The notes under the pieces are model-generated. The model was given only the letters and a program-made list of their open reading frames with translations. It did no database searches and was not told the origin of the DNA. From positions 1 to 7,389 of the forward strand of contig JADFOM010000121.1 in the NCBI GenBank assembly GCA_022562835.1: a stretch of 7,389 nt of DNA, read 5' to 3'. This document shows, one piece after another, positions 1-6,753 of the stretch. Source of the stretch: Acidobacteriota bacterium (GTDB taxonomy: Bacteria > Actinomycetota > Acidimicrobiia > Acidimicrobiales > SHLQ01). The translations under genes and the position numbers were made by a program. Position 1 is the first letter of the stretch. The number at the start of each line of letters is the position of its first letter.

Positions 1-1
1 T

Positions 2-733
2 CGCCTGACGCGCCACATCCGTTCTGCTGGGTCGATGCCGGCGGCCTTTGGACCTGGACAGGTCGAGGAGTTGGCTCAGCGCGCAGCGGCGGAACCCTCC
101 ACCGACGGAATAGACCTCGTCGGTCAGGTGACCTGTGTCGAACCGCATGAATTTGAGGCCCAGAGCGGAGCACCCGAGCGACGGATTGTTGCATATGACT
201 TCGGGATCAAGCGTGCGATCATCAAGGACCTGTCGCGACTAGGCCAGGTCCGGGTTGTACCGGCCAATACCAGCGCAGCAGAGGTGCTCGGTTATGAGCC
301 CGACGGTGTGTTTCTGTCCAACGGTCCCGGCGACCCGGGGGCGGTCGGTTATGCCCGTGACGCGATCGCAGCCTTGCTCGGCGAGGTCCCGGTGTTCGGA
401 ATCTGTCTTGGACATCAACTGATGAGCGCGGCTCTCGGCGCCACCACCTACAAGCTGCCGTTTGGCCACCACGGGGGCAATCACCCGGTTCATCACCTCG
501 AGAGTGGCACGATCGAGATCACCAGCCAGAATCACAATTACGCGGTGGCCGAAGGGTCGTTCGGCGCGGCGGAGGTGACGCATCAGAATCTCAACGATGG
601 GGTGATAGAGGGCATCTCGTGTAGCGACGTCGCCGCATTTAGTGTGCAATACCATCCAGAGGCGAGCCCCGGGCCTCATGACAGCCACTACCTGTTCGAT
701 CGATTCGCGACTCTGATGGACGTCGGCTCATGA
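2..733 (+). CDS. carA: Carbamoyl-phosphate synthase small chain (glutamine amidotransferase), 5' end missing
   Basis: This subunit hydrolyses glutamine and passes ammonia to CarB for carbamoyl phosphate synthesis, the cytoplasmic first step of pyrimidine and arginine synthesis. The frame is open from base 2 and the first residues (RLTRHIRSAGSM) match the family's internal LTRxLR region. The ATG at 35 is therefore internal, and roughly 125-130 N-terminal residues lie outside the window. The class I amidotransferase domain is complete. It has an oxyanion-loop motif SNGPGDP, the nucleophile Cys in FGICLGHQ (codon 404-406), the FGHHGGNHPV segment, and the His and Glu of the triad in QYHPEA (codons 653-655 and 659-661). 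One small oddity is Ala where IKxNI usually has Asn (IKRAII). The stop overlaps the carB start in ATGA (730-733), so the two subunits are probably translationally coupled. Identification is firm. Confidence 0.97.
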   Translation, partial: RLTRHIRSAGSMPAAFGPGQVEELAQRAAAEPSTDGIDLVGQVTCVEPHEFEAQSGAPERRIVAYDFGIKRAIIKDLSRLGQVRVVPANTSAAEVLGYEPDGVFLSNGPGDPGAVGYARDAIAALLGEVPVFGICLGHQLMSAALGATTYKLPFGHHGGNHPVHHLESGTIEITSQNHNYAVAEGSFGAAEVTHQNLNDGVIEGISCSDVAAFSVQYHPEASPGPHDSHYLFDRFATLMDVGS

Positions 734-3700
734 TCGCTACCGGCAAACGCACCGATATCGAATCGATCCTCATCATCGGCTCTGGACCGATCGTAATCGG
801 ACAGGCCTGTGAGTTCGATTATTCGGGAACCCAGGCCTGTCGCGTCCTGCGGGAGGAGGGCTACCGGGTGATTCTCGCCAACAGCAATCCGGCGACGATA
901 ATGACCGATCCCGAGTTCGCGGACGCCACATACATCGAACCGCTTGATGTTGCGGTGCTCGAACGCATCATCGAGCGTGAGCGCCCCGACGCCGCATTGG
1001 TGACAATGGGTGGTCAGACCGCTCTGAACCTTGCCATGGAGCTGGTCGAGGCAGGCACCCTGGATCGCTACGGCGTCGAGCTGATCGGCGCATCGCCCGA
1101 GGCCATTTCCACCGCCGAGGACCGGGCTCGCTTCAAGGAGGCAATGATCGACATCGGCTTGTCGGTACTAACGTCAGGCTCGGCGCGGGGCGAGGGCGCG
1201 ACCGTCGCTGAGGCCATCGAGGTCGGCATGGCCCAGGCCAGCGAGGTAGTCGCTGAAGTCGGTCTTCCGGTCATCATCAGGCCGGCCTACATCCTCGGTG
1301 GTAAAGGAACCGGAATCGCAGAGACGTTGGAGGAGTTCGAGAAGGTCGCGAGGTTTGGTCTCGAGTCGAGCCCGATCCACGAGATTCTCATCGAGCAGTC
1401 CATAGTCGGCTGGAAGGAGTACGAACTCGAGGTCATGCGCGACCGAGCCGACAACTGCGTGGTCGTCTGCTCGATCGAGAACCTCGATCCAATGGGCGTT
1501 CACACGGGTGACTCGATCACGGTCGCTCCCGCTCAGACCCTCTCGGATGTCGAATATCAGACCATGCGTGATGCGGCGTTTGCGTGCATCCGACGCGTCG
1601 GCGTAGAAACCGGTGGATCGAACGTACAGTTCGCTGTTAACCCCGCCAACGGCGACCAGGTGATCATCGAGATGAATCCGCGGGTGTCGAGATCTTCCGC
1701 GCTCGCTTCGAAGGCGACCGGTTTTCCTATTGCGAAGATCGCGGCGCGTCTAGCCGTCGGGTACACGCTCGGGGAGATCGACAACGACATTACAAAGAAG
1801 ACCCCGGCGAGCTTCGAACCAGCAATCGACTACGTGGTGACAAAGATTCCCCGCTGGGCCTTCGAGAAGTTCCCCGGAACCTCACCAGTTCTCGGCACAC
1901 AGATGCAATCGGTCGGCGAGGTGATGGCGATCGGCCGCACCTTCACCGAGTCCCTTCAGAAGGGACTGCGATCACTGGAGCTGGGTCGCCACGGCCTCAA
2001 CGCGGATCCGGCCGAAGCCGAGTACGACGAACTTGACGACGAGGCCCTCGCCGCCGCCGCGGCGATTGCGACACCAGAGCGCATCTGGCAGGTGGAGGCC
2101 CTGCTGCGGCGCGGTCGCAGCGTCGAAGAGGTTCACGCGCTAACCATGATCGATCCCTGGTTTCTCGACCAGATGTTGATGATCACCGAGGAGCGGTTGG
2201 CGCTTCAAGGCCGATCTCTTGACGAACTTGAGGAATTGGAGATGCGCCGGGCGAAACGGCTCGGCTTCTCCGATGAACAACTGGGGTACCTGCTCGGCTC
2301 TAGCGGTCGAGAGGTGCGAGAGGCGCGCAAGGCGTTGGGGGTCGTGCCGACCTACAAGACGGTCGACACCTGTGCTGCCGAGTTCGAGGCGTCGACGCCG
2401 TACCACTACTCGACCTACGAGGACGAGGACGAGGTCGTTTCGTCGGCTCGCAAGAAGATCGTGATCCTCGGATCGGGGCCAAACCGAATTGGTCAAGGCA
2501 TCGAGTTCGACTACTGCTGCGTCCACGCCAGCTTCTCGCTTGGCGATGCCGGTTACGAGACGATCATGGTCAACTGCAACCCCGAGACCGTCTCGACCGA
2601 CTACGACACGTCGGATCGCCTGTACTTCGAGCCACTCTGCACCGAAGATGTGCTCAACGTCATAGACGCCGAACGACCCGACGGGGTCATCGTTTCGCTC
2701 GGTGGGCAGACTCCGTTGAAGTTGGCAGCCGAACTGCCGCCGGAACTTGTGCTCGGTACCCCGCCGGAATCGATCGACCGCGCCGAGGACCGTGATCTGT
2801 GGAATCGGCTGTGCGCTCGCCTCGAGATCCCACAACCACCCGGGGGAATGGCATCCGATGTCGACGGTGCATTCGACGTTGTGGAAAAGATCGGCTATCC
2901 GGTGTTGGTTCGTCCCTCATATGTGCTCGGCGGACGTGCGATGGAGATCGTCTATGACGACGACGATCTGCGGTCGGCTATGACAGCGCTCGCCAGCCTT
3001 AATCGCGAGGGCGGCCTGTCGGCCGAGCGACCGGTGCTGATCGACCGGTTCCTCGAGGAGGCGACCGAGGTAGACGTAGACGCCATACGCGACAGCACCG
3101 GCGAGGTGTTGATCGGCGCGGTAATGGAACACGTCGAAGAGGCCGGCGTGCACAGTGGCGACAGTGCGTGTGTGATCCCTCCCCAGCACCTGTCGGCTGA
3201 AACGGTAGAGGTCATCGAGGCGTACACGACACGGATCGCCGAGGCGTTGTCGGTCGTTGGTCTGATCAACGTGCAGTACGCAGTGAAAGCGAACCAGATG
3301 TTCGTGATCGAGGCGAATCCGAGGGCCTCGCGTACGGTTCCGTTCGTCGCGAAGGCAACCGGCGTGCCATTGGCGAAGCTCGCAACCCGTGTCATGGTGG
3401 GCGAAACCCTTGCGTCGCTCGGCGAGCAGGGCATGATCGTTCGACGCCCGGTGATCGAACATGTGGCGGTGAAAGAGGCCGTTCTGCCATTCAACCGCTT
3501 CCCCGACGCCGACCCGGTTCTTGGGCCGGAGATGCGTTCTACCGGTGAGGTCATGGGCATCGACCGAACGTTCGGTCTGGCGTTCGCGAAGAGCCAGATC
3601 GCTGCCTGGGCCGCACTGCCTGAATCGGGAACAGTGTTCATGTCGATGGCTGACCGAGACAAGGCGGTGGGTATAGAGACAGCCGAGATGTTCGCAGGGA

Positions 3701-4089
3701 TGGGGTTTTCGATTGTTGCGACCGAAGGTACCGCAGCGGCCTTGCGCGATGCTGGTATCGCAGTCGACCGGGTTTTGGCCAAGCTCGCTGATCGGCTGCT
3801 CCCTGGGGCGATACATTCGGTGACGCTGATCGAACGAGGGGAGATCGATCTCGTGATCAATTCTCCCCAGGGTCGAGGCTCGCGCGCTGACGGGTCTGAA
3901 ATCCGTGACGCCGCTGGTCGTGCCGGGGTGCCGTTGGTCACCACCGCTGCGGCGGGCCTAGCCGCAGCACACGGCATCTCCGACTGGGCCAACAACGTCC
4001 TATCGGTGCGCTCGCTGCAGGAGTTCCACAGTTCAATCGAGCGCGCTCAGCTCAGCCTAGATCTCGACGGCAGCGGTCACGATGGTTGA
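730..4089 (+). CDS. carB: Carbamoyl-phosphate synthase large chain
   Basis: This subunit uses two ATP, bicarbonate and ammonia from CarA to make carbamoyl phosphate. It has 1119 residues, slightly longer than the 1073 of E. coli. The duplicated architecture is complete. The first ATP-grasp half (about residues 1-400) opens with IIGSGPIVIGQACEFDYSGT and carries GGQTALNLA and the metal-binding EMNPRVSRSSALASKATG. A helical oligomerisation region follows, including DPWFLDQ. The second half starts near residue 575 with ILGSGPNRIGQGIEFDYCC and has GGQTPLKLA and IEANPRASRTVPFVAKATG. The C-terminal MGS-like allosteric domain (about 967-1095) carries INSPQGRG and VTTAAA. In characterised enzymes this domain senses UMP or related effectors; that is inferred here. 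The ATG at 730 gives the usual KRTDI start, with only a weak ribosome binding site, so coupling to carA is likely. It overlaps pyrD by 8 bases. No frame damage is seen. Confidence 0.99.
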   Translation: MIATGKRTDIESILIIGSGPIVIGQACEFDYSGTQACRVLREEGYRVILANSNPATIMTDPEFADATYIEPLDVAVLERIIERERPDAALVTMGGQTALNLAMELVEAGTLDRYGVELIGASPEAISTAEDRARFKEAMIDIGLSVLTSGSARGEGATVAEAIEVGMAQASEVVAEVGLPVIIRPAYILGGKGTGIAETLEEFEKVARFGLESSPIHEILIEQSIVGWKEYELEVMRDRADNCVVVCSIENLDPMGVHTGDSITVAPAQTLSDVEYQTMRDAAFACIRRVGVETGGSNVQFAVNPANGDQVIIEMNPRVSRSSALASKATGFPIAKIAARLAVGYTLGEIDNDITKKTPASFEPAIDYVVTKIPRWAFEKFPGTSPVLGTQMQSVGEVMAIGRTFTESLQKGLRSLELGRHGLNADPAEAEYDELDDEALAAAAAIATPERIWQVEALLRRGRSVEEVHALTMIDPWFLDQMLMITEERLALQGRSLDELEELEMRRAKRLGFSDEQLGYLLGSSGREVREARKALGVVPTYKTVDTCAAEFEASTPYHYSTYEDEDEVVSSARKKIVILGSGPNRIGQGIEFDYCCVHASFSLGDAGYETIMVNCNPETVSTDYDTSDRLYFEPLCTEDVLNVIDAERPDGVIVSLGGQTPLKLAAELPPELVLGTPPESIDRAEDRDLWNRLCARLEIPQPPGGMASDVDGAFDVVEKIGYPVLVRPSYVLGGRAMEIVYDDDDLRSAMTALASLNREGGLSAERPVLIDRFLEEATEVDVDAIRDSTGEVLIGAVMEHVEEAGVHSGDSACVIPPQHLSAETVEVIEAYTTRIAEALSVVGLINVQYAVKANQMFVIEANPRASRTVPFVAKATGVPLAKLATRVMVGETLASLGEQGMIVRRPVIEHVAVKEAVLPFNRFPDADPVLGPEMRSTGEVMGIDRTFGLAFAKSQIAAWAALPESGTVFMSMADRDKAVGIETAEMFAGMGFSIVATEGTAAALRDAGIAVDRVLAKLADRLLPGAIHSVTLIERGEIDLVINSPQGRGSRADGSEIRDAAGRAGVPLVTTAAAGLAAAHGISDWANNVLSVRSLQEFHSSIERAQLSLDLDGSGHDG

Positions 4090-4990
4090 TCTAAGCGTTG
4101 AAGTCGGGCCGGTAGCGCTGTCCAATCCCATCATCGCGGCTTCGGGAACGGCTGGCCACGGAGCTGAGCTCGACGCGTACATGCCGCTGTGTGACCTCGG
4201 CGGCGTCGTAGCCAAATCGTTGTTGTGTGAGCCGTGGCCGGGTAACCCCGCGCCGCGGATCCACTCGGCCGGTGTGAGCATGATCAACAGCGTTGGGCTC
4301 CAGGGACCGGGTGTGAAGCGTTGGCGCGAAACCGATCTACCGACTCTGTCGCGCTCGAGGGCGACAGTGATAGCCAGCATCTGGGGACGCAGCGTCGACG
4401 ACTTCGAACGAGCGGCAGAGGACATGGCTGGAGCGGACATCGTGGCCTTAGAACTCAACGTGAGTTGTCCGAACACACATCGTGGTGGCCAGATGTTTGC
4501 ACATGACCCCGATGTAACAGCCGAAGTGGTTGAGCGGACCGCGGTCGCCGGTGTGCCACGCTGGGTCAAGCTCAGCCCCAACACAGACGCACTGGTCGAC
4601 GTTGCAAGAGCTGCAGCGCAGGCAGGAGCGGAAGGTCTGACGCTGGTCAATACGTTGCTCGGGATGGTCATCGACGTGGAGCGACGCCGGCCGACTCTCG
4701 GCGGCGTGACCGGCGGAGTATCAGGTCCTGCGCTGCATCCTGTTGCAGTACGTGCGGTCTATGAGTGCCACAAGGCATTGCCAGATACGCCGATCGTCGG
4801 AGTCGGAGGTGTAGCCTCGGCGGCCGATGCAGTCGAATTACTGTTGGCGGGTGCAAGCGCCGTACAGGTCGGGACTGCTACGTTTTCGGACCCGCGGGCA
4901 CCGATGCGCATCCTTGATGAGCTTCGACGGTGGTGCAATGCGCACGATGTGTCCAGTGTGAAGGAACTGATCGGAGAAGCCCATGGCTAA
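4082..4990 (+). CDS. pyrD: Dihydroorotate dehydrogenase, class 1B-type catalytic subunit
   Basis: This FMN enzyme oxidises dihydroorotate to orotate. The class is assigned from the active-site base: Cys129 in LNVSCPN (codon 4466-4468), where membrane-bound class 2 enzymes have Ser. Further class 1B-like features are SGTAGHG near residue 21, GNPAPRI at 54-60, KLSPN, SGPALHP, and VQVGTATFSDP at the C-terminal phosphate-binding loop. Likely substrate contacts by analogy with Lactococcus PyrDA are Lys45, Asn69, Asn126, Asn131, Asn190 and Thr191. The 302 residues fit the class, and there is no N-terminal membrane helix, so the protein should be soluble. The start overlaps carB by 8 bases and has no clear Shine-Dalgarno sequence, which suggests coupling. 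Class 1B enzymes normally pair with the iron-sulfur/FAD subunit PyrK to reduce NAD+, but no pyrK lies next to it. The electron acceptor therefore cannot be told from this window. Confidence 0.95.
   Translation: MVDLSVEVGPVALSNPIIAASGTAGHGAELDAYMPLCDLGGVVAKSLLCEPWPGNPAPRIHSAGVSMINSVGLQGPGVKRWRETDLPTLSRSRATVIASIWGRSVDDFERAAEDMAGADIVALELNVSCPNTHRGGQMFAHDPDVTAEVVERTAVAGVPRWVKLSPNTDALVDVARAAAQAGAEGLTLVNTLLGMVIDVERRRPTLGGVTGGVSGPALHPVAVRAVYECHKALPDTPIVGVGGVASAADAVELLLAGASAVQVGTATFSDPRAPMRILDELRRWCNAHDVSSVKELIGEAHG
4973..4976 (+). promoter_or_regulatory. Ribosome binding site of pyrF
   Basis: GGAG lies 6 bases upstream of the pyrF ATG at 4983, inside the end of pyrD. It is the clearest Shine-Dalgarno sequence in the pyrimidine cluster and supports choosing that ATG rather than the in-frame GTG 12 codons further on. 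Confidence 0.7.
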
Positions 4991-5705
4991 AAGTCAACAA
5001 CAGGCCGTCGACGAGGCCGTGCGTGACAAGCTCGCCCTGGTACTCGATGTCGATGACCTCGTGATAGCACAACGTCTCGCCCGCGACCTCAAACCATATT
5101 TCGGTGCCGCTAAGGTTGGGCTAGAACTCTTCTCGGCGTCTGGCCTTGATTCGATCGAGATGTTGCGCTCGATGGGCTATAACGTGTTTGTTGACCTCAA
5201 GTTGCATGACATCCCGACAACCGTGCATCGGGCCTCGAGGGTGCTTGGCGAGCTAGGTGTTTCCTACCTGACAATGCATGCTCAGGGCGGACTTGAGATG
5301 TTGCGGGCCGGTGTCGAGGGCCTCGCCGAAGGTTCGTCTGACAGCGACGTCGAGTTCAGCCACGCGCTGGCCGTGACGGTGTTGACCTCCGATAGCGACG
5401 CACCGCCACACATCATGCCGAAGCGGGTCATGCTGGCCGCCGAAGCCGGATGTGGAGGCATCGTGTGCAGCGTGGCTGACCTGAGCGACGCGCACAGCTA
5501 CGCCCCACGTTTGTTGCGCGTGACCCCGGGAATCCGTCTAAGCGGCGCCGACCATGACGATCATGCGAACCCGTCGACACCGGCGGATGCACTCGACAAC
5601 GGCAGCGATCTTCTCGTCGTGGGCCGCACGGTTACCCAGGCCGATGACCCAGTGGCCGCCTGCGAACGGATCTATGCCGAGATCGCTGCGAATTCAGAGG
5701 GGTAA
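4983..5705 (+). CDS. pyrF: Orotidine 5'-phosphate decarboxylase, type 1
   Basis: This enzyme converts OMP to UMP, the last step of de novo pyrimidine synthesis, in the cytoplasm. The protein has 240 residues and a TIM-barrel pattern of the type 1 family. The catalytic array is visible as Asp71-Lys73-Asp76 in VDLKLHDIP, with Asp22 (LDVDD) and Lys44 (KVGLELF) earlier. TPGIR and GRTVTQADDP mark the phosphate-binding end. The loop after TPGIR is unusual: where E. coli has DQRR, this protein has DHAN, so the usual Gln and Arg are replaced by His194 and Ala195. From memory, mycobacterial and streptomycete PyrF belong to the longer type 2 subfamily, so a type 1 enzyme here points to a different actinobacterial lineage. 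The start overlaps pyrD by 8 bases and has a good ribosome binding site. The gene ends the pyrimidine cluster. Confidence 0.96.
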   Translation: MAKSQQQAVDEAVRDKLALVLDVDDLVIAQRLARDLKPYFGAAKVGLELFSASGLDSIEMLRSMGYNVFVDLKLHDIPTTVHRASRVLGELGVSYLTMHAQGGLEMLRAGVEGLAEGSSDSDVEFSHALAVTVLTSDSDAPPHIMPKRVMLAAEAGCGGIVCSVADLSDAHSYAPRLLRVTPGIRLSGADHDDHANPSTPADALDNGSDLLVVGRTVTQADDPVAACERIYAEIAANSEG

Positions 5706-5742
5706 GCCGGCGGGATTCGCCCGAACCTCGACGACCAGCCAC

Positions 5743-5748
5743 TAACCT
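5743..5748 (+). promoter_or_regulatory. Candidate -10 element of a leaderless mihF promoter
   Basis: TAACCT fits the actinobacterial TANNNT -10 pattern and ends 6 bases before the mihF ATG at 5755. Transcription would then begin at or very near the start codon, giving a leaderless mRNA. No Shine-Dalgarno sequence precedes the ATG, which fits. No clear -35 hexamer is visible at normal spacing. This is a motif-based inference. Confidence 0.4.
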
Positions 5749-5754
5749 GAGCAA

Positions 5755-6069
5755 ATGGCTGGAATCGCTGACATGTCCGACGAGGAACGCGCCGCGGCAC
5801 TTCGCAAAGCCGGCGAGGTGCGAACTGCGCGGGCTGAGCTCAAGAGCTTGCTCAAGATGGGGTCGCTGAGCTTTCGCGAGGTGCTAGATCGTGCCGACTC
5901 CGAGGAAATGGTGGCGAAGACCAAGGTGTTGAGCATCCTTGAGTCAATACCCGGCGTGGGAAAGGTTGGCGCTCGTCGCATGATGGAGGGCATCGGGATC
6001 GCCGAGAATCGTCGGCTTAAGGGCCTTGGCGACCGTCAACGCGACGCATTGCTCGCCGAATTCGGCTGA
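5755..6069 (+). CDS. mihF: Actinobacterial integration host factor (mIHF/sIHF family)
   Basis: This is a small nucleoid-associated DNA-binding protein unique to Actinobacteria, unrelated to proteobacterial IHF. In mycobacteria and Streptomyces it bends and compacts DNA and affects expression widely. It has 104 residues, matching the family. The N-terminal helix (about 8-33) contains EERAAALRKA and RAELK. A helix-two-turn-helix DNA-binding region follows, with IPGVGKVGARRMM at 65-77 and RRLKGLGDRQRDALL at 86-100. The ATG at 5755 gives the MA-start and spacing seen in relatives, so I prefer it to the ATG at 5773. It lies 49 bases after pyrF and 12 bases before gmk, in the family's usual position beside gmk, and is probably co-transcribed with gmk. 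The region between it and pyrF holds a candidate promoter. Confidence 0.96.
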   Translation: MAGIADMSDEERAAALRKAGEVRTARAELKSLLKMGSLSFREVLDRADSEEMVAKTKVLSILESIPGVGKVGARRMMEGIGIAENRRLKGLGDRQRDALLAEFG

Positions 6070-6081
6070 GTCGCACGAATC

Positions 6082-6636
6082 GTGATCATCGTACTTTCCG
6101 GTCCCGGCGGGGTCGGCAAAGGCACCGTTGTCAAACGGTTGCTGGCTCGAGACGACGACATCACCCTCAGCCGTTCATGGACAACACGTCCACAGCGACC
6201 TGGCGAGACCGACGACGCCTACCACTTCGTGGATCGCGCAACCTTTGAGGCTCACCTACATTCCGGTGGTTTCATAGAGACCAATCAGCTCGCGGACTGC
6301 TATTACGGCACTCCGCTTCCCAAGGACCTTGGCGATCAGGACAGCGACCTATTGCTCGAGATAGAGGTGAACGGCGGTCGTCAGGTCCGCGACGTGGATC
6401 CCGAGGTGTTGTTGGTATTCATCGACGCGCCAAGTCTGTCCGAACAACGAGCACGGCTACGGGCGCGGGGCGACGAGGAGGAACATGTCGAGCTGCGTGT
6501 GGAGATTGGCGCGGCCGAGCGAATCGAGGCCGAAACGCTCGGTTATGAGCGCGTCATCAACGATGACCTCGAAAGATGTGTGGACGAAATCGAACGCTTG
6601 ATCAACATGCACAGAAACGACGGCCGCGTCGGTTGA
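6082..6636 (+). CDS. gmk: Guanylate kinase, divergent
   Basis: This enzyme phosphorylates GMP to GDP using ATP. The call rests on the order of motifs over 184 residues and on its place between mihF and rpoZ. The P-loop is GPGGVGKGT (7-15). GMP-site residues align as Ser32, Arg36 and Arg39 in SRSWTTRPQRPGE, Tyr47, Glu66 in GGFIET, and Tyr75 and Thr77 in YYGTP. The lid has RARLRARG near 128-135, and the C-terminal VINDDLER matches the family. Two departures stand out. The P-loop ends KGT, as in adenylate and cytidylate kinases, rather than the usual KST. The guanine-contacting Asp in LxID (yeast Asp100) appears as Glu95. The GTG at 6082 is the first possible start after an in-frame stop at 6067-6069, so the start is secure although the ribosome binding site is weak. 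Another nucleoside monophosphate kinase activity is possible but less likely. Confidence 0.9.
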   Translation: MIIVLSGPGGVGKGTVVKRLLARDDDITLSRSWTTRPQRPGETDDAYHFVDRATFEAHLHSGGFIETNQLADCYYGTPLPKDLGDQDSDLLLEIEVNGGRQVRDVDPEVLLVFIDAPSLSEQRARLRARGDEEEHVELRVEIGAAERIEAETLGYERVINDDLERCVDEIERLINMHRNDGRVG

Positions 6637-6689
6637 GCGTGCGCCACACTCCGATTGAGACCGAGAACCTCATTTGGTCGGCGATCTTC

Positions 6690-6695
6690 TAGACT
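6690..6695 (+). promoter_or_regulatory. Candidate -10 element upstream of rpoZ
   Basis: TAGACT fits the actinobacterial TANNNT pattern, 58 bases before the rpoZ ATG, in the longest intergenic gap of the window (6637-6753). No good -35 is seen at 16-18 bases. An alternative pairing is TTGGTC (6674-6679) with GATAGT (6696-6701), spacer 16. Both are weak by sequence alone. Confidence 0.3.
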
Positions 6696-6705
6696 GATAG
6701 TTCGC

Positions 6706-6722
6706 GCCAATTACGCATTGGC
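6706..6722 (+). repeat. Perfect 6-bp inverted repeat in the rpoZ leader
   Basis: GCCAAT (6706-6711) and ATTGGC (6717-6722) are exact reverse complements separated by TACGC. If transcription starts near 6702, the repeat lies at the very 5' end of the rpoZ leader. It could be an operator or a short RNA hairpin. There is no T-tract after it, so it is not a terminator. Its function is unknown. Confidence 0.6.
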
Positions 6723-6740
6723 ATACGGACGACAACCGCT

Positions 6741-6744
6741 GGAG
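6741..6744 (+). promoter_or_regulatory. Ribosome binding site of rpoZ
   Basis: GGAG lies 9 bases before the ATG at 6754. It supports that start over the longer TTG start at 6655, whose extra residues have no family resemblance. Confidence 0.55.
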
Positions 6745-6753
6745 TGCCGCGAA

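Noticed and set aside
35..37. ATG at 35 as the carA start
   Set aside because: The upstream codons from base 2 already encode family-typical LTRHIRSAGS sequence, so this Met is internal and the gene is cut by the window edge.
2387..2460. Acidic low-complexity run in the middle of carB as an insertion
   Set aside because: The EDEDEV stretch lies in the linker just before the second ATP-grasp half, where CarB proteins normally have a variable acidic YSTYE-type segment.
2917..3995. Long minus-strand open frames (up to about 347 codons) opposite carB
   Set aside because: They lie entirely opposite the clearly conserved carB frame, have low-complexity Ser/Ala/Arg-rich translations, and show no recognisable domain. 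This is typical of antisense frames in GC-rich genes.
5709..5723. Hairpin after pyrF as a Rho-independent terminator
   Set aside because: Only 4-bp stems are possible (GGCG/CGCC or CGGG/CCCG) and no T-tract follows.
6655..6753. Longer rpoZ starting at TTG 6655
   Set aside because: The extra 33 residues are Arg-rich, resemble nothing in omega subunits, and overlap the candidate promoter and inverted repeat. The ATG at 6754 has GGAG upstream.
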